From NCBI RefSeq assembly GCF_008831285.2, contig NC_045151.1, positions 8,199,682-8,263,681 of the forward strand: a DNA stretch of 64,000 nucleotides. Reading direction: 5' to 3'. Shown piece after piece: positions 1 through 16,100 of the stretch (its first letter is position 1; each line of letters opens with the position of its first letter). Below the pieces are notes generated by a model. That model was not told the origin of the DNA. It did no database searches and saw only the letters and a program-made list of their open reading frames with translations. Made by a program: the position numbers and the translations under genes. Source of the DNA: Nymphaea colorata (Eukaryota; Streptophyta; Magnoliopsida; Nymphaeales; Nymphaeaceae).

Positions 1-3000
1 GTGCTTTGTAGTAAACAGGTTCTTATAAAAAGAGTCAAATGTGAGCCAAAATGACTTGGAATTCCATGGAATCTGGTTTGGGACATTTAGGAATGTACTA
101 GAAAATTGCTCACCTTTATGGAATTTAAAAAAATATATATAGATATCAACATATGCTCCCAAGGAGTCCTTTTTAAAGTAAGGATTTTATGGAAAATTTT
201 GTTTGTGAAAAGACTTGGTTTTGGCCACAAAACTCATAAATTTAGAAAAATACAAGCCTAATCGCAAACCTAGTTTGGTTGAGAAATGTGAATATCAACA
301 ATACAAGTCAGGCATAATGAAAACCCAAACTATTATGCATGCTGAACTAAAAGCTATGCAAATATGTCTATAACATGGATGCCTACCCCACAAATGCAAT
401 GCATGACCATTGAGGATGCTAGTAGTGTCATAAAACATTCTTGATGTTGGCATTCTTAAGGGAATCTTCACACATTTTGGAGGTGGAATTAAGTCTTATT
501 TTAGCCTTTTAGCATAAAATCTAGGAAATTTATGGACTTCATGGAAGGTAATTTCAATCTCCATGAAAATTGGACCAACACCTAACCCAAACATGTAAAA
601 AGAAAAGAAGATGGTGGTTCCAATTTATATGAGAGTATCAACTGAATGTTGTGCTACTGGATGAGGAAGGAAACTCACAAAAAGAAGGATCAGTAGAAGC
701 AGTGCCTACCTTGTCCAAGAGCATGGAGGAACCAAAGAATCCATAGACTATTTCATGCACAAGCAGTGGATAGTTCTTCGGTGGCTAGATAGATGTCTCT
801 ACTTGCACCAAAAAGGCCAGCTAGAAGGCCTCCAAGATTTCTATAAGGGGACTACCAAAATAAGAGAACTATGATATATATATGGAGAAAAATGAATAGA
901 AGAAAAGAGAGACTCATCAAGAGGACAAATAAGATGAGTGCTTTCAAAGGCCAAACGACCCTAGAGGTCTTCCTCCCAAGGCATTTTTAATAGAGAGAAA
1001 CCTAGGAATGTGGACTATGGGGAAGGAAATAAACAGGCAAAAAAATTCAGAAAAAAAAGAAAAGAAAAGGAGGAGGAGGAGGAGAAGGAAAGAGAAGGAG
1101 AATAAGAAAAGAAAGTGGGGTAGTGCCATCCCCTGCATATTTCTGGAATTATGGGAGGACCTATTTCATTGAACCTAGATTTGCAACATTAGAATATTCC
1201 AGGGTCCTTCAAGAATTGGATTTGGATATCAAACCTAGTTGATTCTAAGTTGGAACCAGATCCAAAAGGGACTTCTAGAGAGAATAGATCTTTGGTAACA
1301 AATCCATGGTGGGAATAGACTTCTATATTCCAGTTGGGGTGGTGGTTCATATATGAAGTCCACTGTCCATAAATAAGAAATGGATTTCTAATACCAAATA
1401 GACATGGATCATTAGTTTGAAGATAACAATCTAAGAAAATATTTTGGATTATCACTCATATGTGGATAGAAAGTTCAATTTAAAATTAGGTTTTAAATCC
1501 AAAATATGAGACGAATAACATATCAGATACTGATGGATCTAGACTCTAAAGGGTTCCATATCTATGAAAATGATACTAGATTGTTGACCAAAGAGTTAAA
1601 CTTGGGATAGAGTTCCAAGACAGAAGGTGGATCATGAACCTAGAATAAATAATGGATCTTGCTTAAGAACCCAAAATCTAAAAACAATAAAGACTGGTCA
1701 TGGCTGGGTTGAGCAAGCTTAGCCTAATGATGGGTCCATCCAATTTGAGAAAACTTGTAAGATGGGGTAGCTTTCTAAGAACTTGCTACTTTACATCAAT
1801 TATTGGAATTTCAAAGGAAGAAAATGTGAGACCCACCTAAATTGATTTGGGTAAAATCCACCTAAAACAACTTGATTTGGTAAGACCCACCTAAAACAAG
1901 AGTATTTGTGACAAACTGTCTTTTGGAATCAAAAACATGGTTTTAAGTGAAAACACATAAATTTTGATATGGAAGTGGGCCATTGATGTAGTCAAATCCA
2001 TGAATAATAATGTCAAATAATCACATTGTACTTGCCATAAATATCTTAACTTTCAGCAACCATGCTCATCTGAGCATCACTTTGGGATAGTTTCACTTCC
2101 AAATAGAGCTTGGTTTGAGTTTCATTTGGAAATTTAGCTTAGTTTGTTCTAAAATCAAATTTTCTAAACTGACTGACCCTAAAACTACAAAAGCCATTGA
2201 ATGGGGTGAAGAAATGAAGTATTTGTAAAAAAAAAGACCTTTAGAGGGCTTGAAATGAGATTTTCATTGGATGAGCTAAAAAAACACAATTAGGATTGTC
2301 TAGACAAGAATTTAATGAAAGAAGTTCAGAACTTGGTGAAATTCCAATTAAAAATAAACTTGAAATACACTCAGAGTGAAGTAAGCATGCTAAGCACCGA
2401 ACTGACAATATTGAACTCTATTTGAATTAAAATCAAGTGATTGTGAGCTCATGGCAGACTAAAAGAAAGCTATACCAGAGTATAAAAATCCTAATTTAAG
2501 CTTGCCCACATTACCCATACTTAATTGGGCTAGAAATGATATAAAAAACTTGCCAAATAAAGTAAAGTGACCTGATTAATAAAAATGAAAGTTTAATTGA
2601 ACTGGCTGTAGGTTGGTTGAACTCTAAGTGAGCTAAGGCGAGCTTATTGCGACACAATGAACTTGCAATAAGCTTGGTCATAAGTAGTAGACGAGTTTGC
2701 TTTTGATATAACAAAAGAGATTTGCCTTAATGAAACGATATTTTGTTATTCACAACTTGTTAACTAAGCATATCCTAAAACTATGGTAACTAGCACATTA
2801 TAACAAAGAAAAGGACATATGCATCAAACAAGATACAAGTTTCAATTTGTGTTTTTATAATGCAACCAATATGTCTACTCAATAATAGCAAAGAAATCTG
2901 TGTCGAAATGAAGAGAACTTGCATGAAGTGGCAGCAATTTTTCCCCATTGATTCATTTTCAGGTATCATAGAATATCATAACATAGATTAAAAAAACTTA

Positions 3001-3640
3001 TGAACGACAACATCATATATGACCATATGTCATATGCAATATATAAAGTTATGAGCAATGTATATTGGCTAGTATTAAATTGTAAAAGTATGTTGTAAAA
3101 TACTAAAACAAGTATAACAGATGTAGCAAAACATAAAAACTGAAAAAAAGAAGAATCAGTTCCACACAAAAAAAAAATAAAGGACAAAAATGACCTCGTC
3201 ACAGATTGACGAACTGGATTCATGTTGACTACACCTTGTGCCATGTCAAAGCCACACCTGCACCCGAGTCATGTCAGCTTGGGTGCTTTTGCTGTTTCAG
3301 TGAGTCCATGTGACATAGCTTATATTGCATCAAAAACCATAAGAGGAAAGGGGAGAAAAGCAGAAGGGAAAGTAGTTTGGCTAGACAGATCATATCCAAG
3401 TTCAAGTTTTTGAAACTTTTGATCAGATGGTTTGACTTTTATTTACTTAGTTAATTATAGATTAGATCCCTTTGATTAAACATTAAATTACACAATGTTA
3501 TCCAAAACACATTTTCCTAGTAAAGTATCACAATGACAACAAGATCCTTTACATAAGTTCTATGTATAAATTGAAAACTATTGTATTAACGAATATTTTT
3601 AATTTTCATGTACAATCTAGGTATTTGTTCAACCATCTAT
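1..3640. other. Intergenic region, no gene supported
   Basis: AT-rich sequence with short open frames only. None shows a recognisable domain, and the purine-rich tract near 1040-1115 produces a low-complexity Leu/Phe frame on the minus strand. A fragment at 3222-3317 ends in a GTGACATAG sequence resembling the termini of the B miniature-element family described below, but no matching left end was found. No RNA gene was recognised. Confidence 0.6.
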
Positions 3641-3649
3641 AAGCATAGG

Positions 3650-5933
<2,284 letters not shown>

Positions 5934-7010
5934 AAAAAAATTTCCCTTTCTTCAGTCCTTGCAACGGCTATTTGAGTCGCATGACTCTAGATCTAGAATG
6001 GGCATCATATTATTTCTTTAAAGCAGACCAAACTTGATCTGAGGGGTTTTTAGATGATGACCCAAGCACAAACGGACTCTGACGCTGATGAGATTACCTA
6101 GCTTAACAATAGCTAGTCCCCATCTAAGCAAGTTTCTCGGGGTCACAACCTGACTTTTCCATCACTCGAAGTAACATATTCTTTTAGATATGGCTTTGTT
6201 CCATCCATGAAGCCATGTAAATCACATTACAGTAAGAGTGAGGTATACTGCAACTCCCGCAAGAGAAAATTTTCTGACGCCAACTTCAAATTTAAGAAGG
6301 GGTTCAGGGTGTTTGGCACAGGAAGAAGTGGAAGGATAGTACCTTGAACATTCGATCCATTTTAGCTTTGAAAAGAGGCTTCGCCAAACGCCATGAGACG
6401 CCTAAAAGAAACAACTGGCAAGTGGCAACTGCCACGAGAAAGTAGGCAAATATGAAATGTAAGAGAAGTTTTCGCACATAGAGAGAAGAAGCGATCTACT
6501 GTGATCCGGAGGATAAAACTCCTACGACCATAACATACCTCACCCACTCAACATTCATCGTTGGTGCGGGTTCCATTATAAAGAATTTATTTCCTTCAAT
6601 TTTGTCAGCTGCAGCTTTGATTTTGCTCTGATCGTGTGCCGTGACATAGCTGTCTTACGTTTTGCCTAGATCCTTTTCGAGTGAATCAGCTTTGTTACCA
6701 GATCTGGATCTCCTTCTAGATCTCTCCAAATGTGGTACGCTTAAAATTAAATGAAACAAACAATTCAAAGAGTGAAACTCTTTCCAATATATCAGCGCAG
6801 CACGTTCCCCTGCAAATGATGAAGTTGAGCTCAAACTGGAGTGGCTCTGAACAAGATCGCGGCTAGCTCGAAGCCGGCCTTGCGGTTCCTAGCAGGAGGG
6901 CACGGCGTCGGACGCTACGGGAAGCGGGGGAGGAGTGAATACTGACTGACAAGGATGGTGATCACACGGACACGAGCACTGGCGCGACAGAGCTCGTCGC
7001 ATTCATACAA
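5934..7010. other. Region upstream of CUL4 without supported gene
   Basis: It starts in the presumed 5' part of the copia relic and passes into more GC-rich sequence after about 6830. No coding region with a recognisable domain was seen on either strand. The CUL4 promoter probably lies at the right end, but no clear TATA box was identified. Confidence 0.5.
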
Positions 7011-7386
7011 CAGCTAAAAGGAAAAAAGACGAGGTAACGCGACGCGGTCACAGGTCGGAGGCGGATGGAATAATAAAGGGTTCTTCTTCCCTATCCCCCT
7101 CCCCTCCTCTACTCGAGAAAGCGAAGACAGGGCGAGTGGGAGGCGTGTCGTTCCTCTCTGTTCTTCGGAAAATTTTCCTCCCTCCCTTCTCCTCCGGTCG
7201 AATCTCCACCAATTCAACCGGCACTATCGCTACCCTTCCCGTCCTCAACTCGCTTTCTTCTTGTTCTGCATCGCCTTTTGCTTGTTCTCCATCGCCCGGA
7301 TCACTTCCTTCTCTCTCTCTCTCTCTCGCCGTCTCTGTCATTTTTTATTTCCGGTATACCTGAGAGATGCGGCCTCAACGTCATTG
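7011..7386 (+). promoter_or_regulatory. Probable CUL4 5' leader / core promoter region
   Basis: GC-richer sequence immediately before the CUL4 start codon. It contains a pyrimidine-rich (CT)n run at about 7308-7328, common in plant 5' leaders. The open frame extends upstream of the chosen ATG to 7261, but those residues are low-complexity and are not like plant CUL4. The transcription start cannot be placed from sequence alone. Confidence 0.45.
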
Positions 7387-7702
7387 ATGTCTCCCCACCC
7401 GAAGCGCTCCTCAGATAGCAGCCCAGTCATCCCCTCCATGAAGAAGCCCAAGTCCCAGCAACCCTCGCCCTGCTCCCTCGAGAAGAACGGTCTTCAACAT
7501 TGCTCCCCGCAGCCGTCAGACTCCGATGCTATGCTGGTCGATCTCAAGGTCGATTCCGCCGTCGATGCTCCGCCAGCCCCCGCTCAGGCCATGGCCCTTG
7601 GCATCGGATGCAGCGGCAGCACCGGGATCGCGGCCAACCTCTCCCGTAAGAAGGCAACTCCTCCCCAGCCAACGAAGAAGCTCGTCATCAAGCCCTTCAA
7701 AG
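7387..7702 (+). CDS. CUL4: CUL4 exon 1 (residues 1-105, phase 1 end)
   Basis: Encodes the variable N-terminal tail, rich in Ser and Pro, with a basic cluster MKKPK at 18-22. It ends in the plant-conserved segment [17 protein letters not shown]. The donor is AAAG|GTACAC. The split Ala codon joins exon 2. Confidence 0.93.
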
Positions 7703-10700
7703 GTACACAACTCTTGGGTCTCTGGAAGCCCCATAAATGCTTTAACCAGATTGACGGACTGGTGTGGAAATCCTACTGCCTTGGTCTGAATCCCGATTCG
7801 CGTTCCTGCCCAAAATCATCGTTTTGGATTGCCTATTCTCTACCTTCATGGTTTTCTCCTCGCTCATCCTAGCTACCGTCGTATTCTTTTTGCGGATTCT
7901 TGTGCTTGCTCAAGCTGTTAGGTTTAGCGCTTGAACAGTTTGTTAGGAATGAAAAGTAATGTAGATTTTCAGGATTTAAGGATCCGTTGTTCCGGGAGTT
8001 GCATGAACGATGACCATGGTCATTCAATCAATAGGATGGTCATTTCTCCTCTTGCTCAAAACTGGAAAATTGACGACGGTCGTTTCTGTTTGAGTGTTAT
8101 TTTGATCACGGTAAGCTTTGGTTGTAAGATATTCTCTAGGACCGTACTGTCACTGCATAAGCCAAGATGCTATTGAATTGTGAATTTTAGTCTTTCATTG
8201 TGCAACCTTTTCCCTTTCCGGATTGGGATCACTGTGTGCGCAAGGACCGTGATAACAGCCGGCACAACACACCAGAGCAGCCCAAATTCTACGTCCTTTA
8301 CTTTATGATCATCGTGGCAGACATGGGCCTACCATTTGGGTGTGTAGTACGATTGCGTCTCTTATGTGAAAAAAACTTCTAGACGCTTTGCTTTTCTTCT
8401 TTTTCTCCCCTGCGGTGCCTTCTGCAGTTTCTTCTTGCCACATCAATTTTCTTATTGGTTTTATATCCTACTACAAATTGTTTGATAGGAGATTTATCTA
8501 CTTGCAGAACTGCTCTCTTGTGAAATGGTGGAAAATATATCTAAATTCTAAAGATACTTGTGTGTGAAGGGCATATATGCCTGATGTGGAAAAGATGGAA
8601 CATCTCTCCATTATTTGTAGTGCATGAAACTGTTAAGTTTATTTGGTAATTTAGCAATTAGCATTGATAAGAGCTGCAGAATTTGTTACTTAAGTTTCGC
8701 AAGATGTTGAAAAGATGGTCATCCAGTGAACACCTTTATAAGACAGTGTTAACATATGTGGAAGAAATTTTAAGATGAACAATTGGGGTGAGATATCAAA
8801 AATAATCTTTACAACAAAGTGCCGACATTGAACGGGTTTAACTGAAAGGAATATGTATATGTGCCTATGTATGTATGTATGTATGTATGTGTATATATAT
8901 AAATACACACACACACTACCAAAGACACCTTGCAATATTTATTCTGATTTTGTCTAACCTGCTTTAGGCGATGTTGCAACATTTTGGAAATATCACCTAT
9001 ACATATATATGTACATGTTCTGAAACATCTTGAATATTTATCATAAGATATTTTCATTTAGGCAATATTTTCAAAATACAGCATTAAATTCCCTTGCATA
9101 TGTACAAAAACAAACAATTTCCAACAAAATGTCAATACATAAAGAATAATGAATCATTTACAGTTAGATGGTTGTAAGAGCAAAACAAGATGATGTAAAA
9201 ATTGGTTTGGGTATCATTTTGTAAACCCAACTCATACAGCACGGTTAGGCCATTTAATATTTTATATTAGAAAATAAGCAAAAAATTAATAATATTTTAT
9301 TTGTATATATATAGATATGGGGTGGTATCAGTGGAGTTGGCTGGCGCAGGCCCCATATTGGCTGATATTTAAGGGGTTCTATTTCTGTCCTCTTATCCTT
9401 GAATTTTGGCACCAAGAGATTGTGATTTTTACAATTCGTTAAGAACATGATAACTTATCAACTTAAAAGAAGATTAAAAAGTTTTAAAAGTTTTTGGAAA
9501 AAAATAAGATTGTGCTTGGTTAATTTAAGTCAACCAAATACAGAAGTGCACAATTAATGGCATAGGGTGCATGACTGCACCCTACATGGCCTGATGGCCT
9601 TGACTGTTCATGTCCATGTGTGTTAACATAGATGTGGCTCCTTTTTAGTGGTGTCTGTGTGACATATGGTGTTCGTGTCCTAGGTCTGGAGGAAATGAAA
9701 GTAAAATGGCAGCTGAGGCTCATCAAACATTTCACAAATGAATACCAAGGAAATATGGGCATGGAAAATATCAATTTAGGTGGTTTGGTACTATTACATA
9801 CCTATCTGGAATTTTATGGGTCTTCCAGATTTTTATTATTCTGGTGGTGTTTATTTATGTTAGTTCTTTTGTTATGAAGCAGTAATTCAAAAGATAGTTT
9901 CATACTTAACTTACATTGTGAAAATCAGTCACAGGTTGGTGAAGGCCCTAAAAGGACAAGCCGAGAGACTTGAGACTAGTGAGTCCAAGTTGGTTTTTTA
10001 AAATAAAGTCAATATCGCGGTCTAAAAACAAAATGCTCAAAATGATAAAAGTATCATTGGCAGTGTTATTCGCATCGTGCGATACGCATGTGTATCATAC
10101 GATACGTATCGTATAGGTTTAGAAAACCTATATGGTATGCTTACGATACATGATATGCTCGTGTATCGTAAGCGTATCGCCCGTATCGTATGATATGAGC
10201 GATACAACCCCGTATCGTATGATACGCCTGACGGCCCTTTTTGTGTTATGTTTTAAAGACTCTACACTCCTCTCTCTCTTTTCTTGTTTCTAAATACTGC
10301 AAGAGATGTGGGAGGGAGAGATTTTGTCCATTTTCATCAAAAGTCACTAAGCTATGTCACACGGGTGTGGATGCGATACGGTACGGATACGGGGATACGG
10401 GTGCGGATACGGTAATTTTCAAAATTTTCGGATACGCGGACACAGCTACATTAAATATTCTAAAAATGATAAGATTAAAAAAACATTAAATTAATAGTTC
10501 ACTCTTACAATCTTGTGGGAAAATATATTTTATCACAAAAGTACTGAATATCTGAAAGGATTGTTCATGGAAATAATTGGATGCATCACAAAAAATTGAT
10601 AAAATGAAAAAAAAAACATTAAATGTTTAATTTTTATTTTTTGCCGTGTCCTAGCCGAGTCTCGTGTCGGAATTGCCGTGTCGACACGGGTACGCAGCCT

Positions 10701-13045
10701 CTTTAGCCGCGTTCGTGTGACATAGTCATTAAGGATTCATCGATTTGGGAGAGGTCGGTGAAGAAGCTTTCTCGTTAATGGTGGGAAGCTTGGAGAAAGA
10801 GGGTTTTTTGGTTTCTAACACCAAGAAGGTAAAACTCCAAGTCCTAAGAGGCTAAGATTCCAAGTCCTCAGCCTCTAAGTCCTAAGGTTCAATGAGATTT
10901 TAAGTTTAAAATTGTGATGGATGCTTATTATGTTATTTTGAATATCTGATTTCTTATTTTTGAATGTGTTGTTGATATACAAGAATGTTCCTTTAAATAC
11001 ATTTTTCTTGATTTTTTTTCTGATTTTTGCTTATTTTTTTTCTGATTTTTAATTATTTTATCTATTTTTTAATATTTTTTAAAAATTTAAAAATAAAAAT
11101 TTAATTTTATGATACACTACGTTATGTTTGCGATACATTACGAAACGGCTTATAGGTTGGCCCGACCGATATGCGTTATGCTACGCTTTTTACAACATTG
11201 ATCATTGGCATTGAGTCAAGTGAACATAGTTCACTCAAGATATATATATATATATATATATATTCTTTTTGTGTGTGTGTGTGTGTATATATATCTATGT
11301 ATGTATGTGTGTGTGTATGCAAATATGTACGTATCATTACAACATCATTACATCAATGATATTTTAAAAAATATAATGGTATTAATTACAATAACAAGAA
11401 AAATGCCGATATTTTCAAAAATATGGTGGTATTAACAAGAAAAACGAGAAAAACAAACCCGAGAAAAATTGTTTTCTGAAAAAAACCTGAAGACAAATTT
11501 ATCGCGTTTTATTGTGTTCTTATCATGCTTTTCCCTTTTTTTGTTTTCTTGTTTTTTAGATTAACATCATCACAAATTCAAATCTAAGTTAAACGAAAAT
11601 ATTTATCAATAGTTTTTTATCATTAAAACATTATTTTTATCATTTTATTTATTTTTTAGTGTCATCTTATTAGTTTCTCATTTGTTTTATTTTTACCTAA
11701 TTCTTAAATATTTTTCATTTTCCTGAGAAAAACTGTATTGCGAAAAAATACCCCGATAAACAAGTTCCCATTGAAAACACAAAAACAATGTTTGTGACAA
11801 GGTACATATGTATCCTCAGCGGAAAGTGAGAGTCTAGATCCAAGAAAAAGGGAATATTTGGTACATCTGAATTGTGTCATGGTTTTAGTTATCCTACTTA
11901 AGAAAAAGGTAACAGACAAAACTAACAAATTCTAAGTTGCATGGACCTAAACCACTAGCTAGTCAGTCAAGGACTATTCAGCTTCTAGTTGTCCTAGTTA
12001 GTGAACTTGCTTAACCCCTTGACTTCTTGCATACCAACGCCTAGGATCTAGATTGATGACTAGGTGAACTAGGCTGCGGTTTGACAACCAAGTATTTAAG
12101 GAAATAAACTGAAACTGCATTTGAAACAACAGTGTGGTCATTTTTCTTTTTCCTTTTTGGGTGAGCACCACACCCAAGCAGCGGCTGCCTTACAGGAAGC
12201 ACTGAAATTGTGTTGATGCGGATGTGGGTGCAGCACCCAAAATGCCACATCCATGTGACATAGCGTGTCATCGTGTCCATTCTTCAATACGTGTCAGACA
12301 CTTCTTTAACTGTAAGGTTGTGTTTGGATGGCACTTTTCAAGATTTTGTGAAATAACCTGGTTTTCTTAACCAGTTTTTAAAACCTTGCTTTTGTGTTTG
12401 GTCACAAGACAAAGACATCCCTTTTTTGTGAATAATCTGGAGTGGGGTGGGTGGGTTATTCACTCCCTTTTGAAAACAGTGTTTTGTCAAAATTGAATTT
12501 TCACAAACCAGTTTTGACGATCACTTAGAGATGCCTTAAGCACCAGTTTGGAGGCAAAATGACATTTGCCTCCAAAACAGTGTGTAAGGGTGTCGCCCAA
12601 ACACATTCTGAGCATTTATTATTAAAGTTGTGTTGAAAAAGTGACACAAATGACTCTTCTTTGGATGCTTCATGTTTCCGAAATGGTGTGTCCCAGGCCT
12701 GTCGATGCATTTTAGTATCAGTTTTAGGAAGTGTCAGACACCAACACTTCATGTTCTTTATAGTGTATGCGGCAGAGGCCTAAGTTGTCAAAATTGGAAT
12801 TCAACATGTTAGTCAAGGACCTAAAAAGACTAGTAAAGGCTAGTGGGGACTAATTGATTTGAGTTGTCCAAGTTTGCTCACTAAAGTAAAAAAAGAAAAT
12901 GAAAACATAACCAGATATGCATGAACATGTATGGATAACACCTAAACAGGTATACAGAAAAAAAGAGACACAAAATACATATACATCTTAAGCATATTAA
13001 ATGCATATACATATATGTGCTCGTGCATGTGCTAGTTTTTACCTA

Positions 13046-13128
<83 letters not shown>

Positions 13129-16100
13129 GTATGTATATAAAAGTCAGCTACTTGCTCATTAACTAGTAAGGACTATTTGACTTCTATGTCAAATAGGTGT
13201 GGTTGCAACGCTTTTCAGAGATATATAATCTGTTTATAGTTAATTAACTACTTGGTAGCCGCCAGCTACCAACACCCCTTCTGAACCAGACACACAATAT
13301 GTACACACCGTTTTAACCCTCATAATTTAGGCTAACCAGATTGGATTATCATCGGCCCAAATTAGGGATCTCCCGATCCTAACATATTTATACGGGTGAT
13401 TTACAATCGGGTCATAGGCATCGGGTCATAGGGTGCTAGCCCTGTTCCATATCCAAACCCAACTTTTCCCTTTAAGGCTCTATAATATTTAGAATTTAGT
13501 CTCCTGTGACTAACAATCACCCCCTCCAAGTGACACGTTGTCCTCAAGGTGTGAATGAAGGAAAGCCATGTTGGATCTGATCAGAGTCTTTCCAAGTGGG
13601 ACTGGGAGCTGCTTCGCCTTGCCATTCTACCAACCGCTGCTTGTCAGGTTGTGCCACTCGCCCTTGCTGTTCTCTATCTAAGTACACGAAAGGGATCTAG
13701 TTCCTCTTGGTGTTGTGATGGAAGTGAGCCCAATATACCTAGTGAAGTTCTAGGGAAATGAGGTTTCGGTCTTTATACATGGAAGACTGGTTATACCCAG
13801 CCCACAGTCTAGCTTAGAAAAAATGATAGCCCCCTGAAGTTTGTCTATCAAGTCTTCTATCAATGGGATTGGACACCTATTTTTGACTGTCATGGCATTC
13901 AATGCTTTGAAATGTACACAAAATCGCCATGTCCCATCTTTCTTCTTGATTAGCAGGGTGGGAGGTGAGTATGGGCTCACATTAGGTTGGAAGCCATCAC
14001 ACAGCATGTCACGTACCAGTTTCTCGATTTCTGCATGTTGTGTGTGACTGTAAGGTCTCAGCTTAACTGGCACGCTGGCAGGGTCTTATGCTATTTTGTG
14101 ATCATGGGACCTGACCAGAGGTAGCCCCTTTTGGTGTCTGAAAAACATTTGCATAATGGTTTAATGCAAGTTTCAAAAATTCAGGAACTGCCTCTTCGGT
14201 CCCTCCTTTTTCATTAGGTTCCATGTTGTTGAGTGGCTGAACAGTTATTAACAACAACTGGAAACTAGTTTCTACTCCCGCAACCTTATTAAGTTGTCTA
14301 TCTTCCTCCCCATTCGCTGCAACATGCTTAGCAGTGAGTACCACCTTCCCTTGATCAACACCCTAAAAAGTCATCCGTATATTCCCAAAGCCCCATTCAA
14401 TCTTGTCTAGCTGCATCAACCACTGAATCCCAAGTACTATATCAGCACCTCCCATTGCCTACAGATAAAGTTCTACGCCAAATTTCTGCCCTTGCCCCTT
14501 TATAATCTCCTACAGGCACTTACCCTTGTGTACCAAAGTGCTCCCATTGCTGACCAGCACCTTAAACTCTGGTTGTTCATCTATCTGGCACCCACAGAGC
14601 CTAGCCATCCTCTCACAGACAAAATTATGGGTGGAACCCTTGTCCTCCAAGATATTAACATATATGCCCCCCAACTGCCCATCCAATCTCATCACCTGTT
14701 GGACATTATCTCCCTCCAGAACGGGAAAAGAGATCTTTGGAGCTGCGTCTTTTGTCAGTGCAGGGTCGTCTTCTTCACCCCTACCTTCTACTTCTTTTCT
14801 TTTGCCTCCTTCGTGAATCAGATACATGTATAGCTTCTTACATGTGTGCCCAGGTGACCATCTCTCATCAGATTGAAAGCATAAGCCCTTTTGTCTGTGC
14901 TTCTGAATTTGGGCAGGATTGAGGTGTCTCACGACATGCTTGTTGGTTGGGGGTTGAGCCGTTTGCATGGCGTCTCCAGTTTTCTTGGAAGGAAGCGCAT
15001 GATTTTCTCTACTGCTGCTTCTCAGATGAGTGCTTTTCTCCTCCACTATCCTGGCTAACTCAAACCCTTGTAGTAGTGACTGAGGGCGAGCGTAAAGACC
15101 TAAAGACCTTCTCATACTTTTTTTCTTTGGTTTACTTTTGGGAACAATATCAATGGAATTCAGAAGCAGAGCACTGAAAGCAGTAGAGGTTTGTCATGAT
15201 ATAAGTGATTCTGTCGTCCAGAATCTTGTGTACATGGACTTGGCAAAAGTTCTGGCTGGAAACAAAATGTTTAAGACTGTCACAACAGCAGGAATAGAAA
15301 AATGACAGCAAGAGAAAATTATAGCAAGACAGCACAGCGAACTAGCGGACATAAGTCTTAGTAGCAAAATAAAGGCATCAATATAAGCAGACCTAAGACG
15401 CATGGGTACTTAGGTAAGGTCGCTTACCCGTACCCAAAGTGGATGCTTGCACATATTTGGGTACTTTTTAGATCGAAAGTGATCCAAATTACTTAACTTT
15501 ATGGGATTTAATTTTTTTCCAACTCAGTTTTCATTCAGTTTTTACTTTTTAGTTTTTAGAGTTATTTTTCTTAACATGTAATGTTTTTATTTATATTACT
15601 CATTTATTTAAATGTTGCTTTCATTTTGATATATACATGTATGTATCCTGGCGTACCCCTGTACCCACATTTTGAAAAGTTGTGTGTCCATACCCGTATC
15701 ACTGTACTGGTATCCAAATGACAGCTTTTCAGGCATCAGGTTAGTTTAAGTTTGTTGCTCAGTCCAGTTAAACTATTATTAGACAGACTTGGTTCCACAT
15801 TGATTTTAAGTACTCAAAAGGTCAATACTGATGACAATATATATTTCAGTGCAGATCACACAACACAGTATATCCCAGTGCTTTGATCTTCAGCAGTTCT
15901 GATCATTGTGTACTTCAGTCCTGAAAAGAAGGCCAATTTCATGCAACAAGGACAGGCAGACCAGGTTTCTGAGTCAAAGATTTCAGAATTAGGGATTTCA
16001 GATTTTGAAACTTCAGATTTAGGGCCAAACGTCAAGAAGAGACTAAATGTCAAAGATAAGCACAGAAAATGGATACGTGGTCAGAATTAAGAAACTAAAG

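Noticed and set aside
944-1138. Hydrophobic minus-strand frame
   Set aside because: Product of a purine-rich tract; low-complexity Leu/Phe/Ser with no gene context.
7261-7386. Upstream in-frame extension of CUL4 exon 1 to an earlier start
   Set aside because: The residues are Ser/Leu-rich, translated from a pyrimidine-rich leader, and lack similarity to plant CUL4. The ATG at 7387 matches known N termini.
7703-7872. Continuation of the exon 1 frame past 7702
   Set aside because: A consensus donor at 7703 and perfect frame joining with exon 2 show this is intron.
10361-10440. Short direct repeats GATACGG spaced like a CRISPR array
   Set aside because: Units are contiguous subterminal repeats of a plant transposon, without regular spacers, in a eukaryotic intron.
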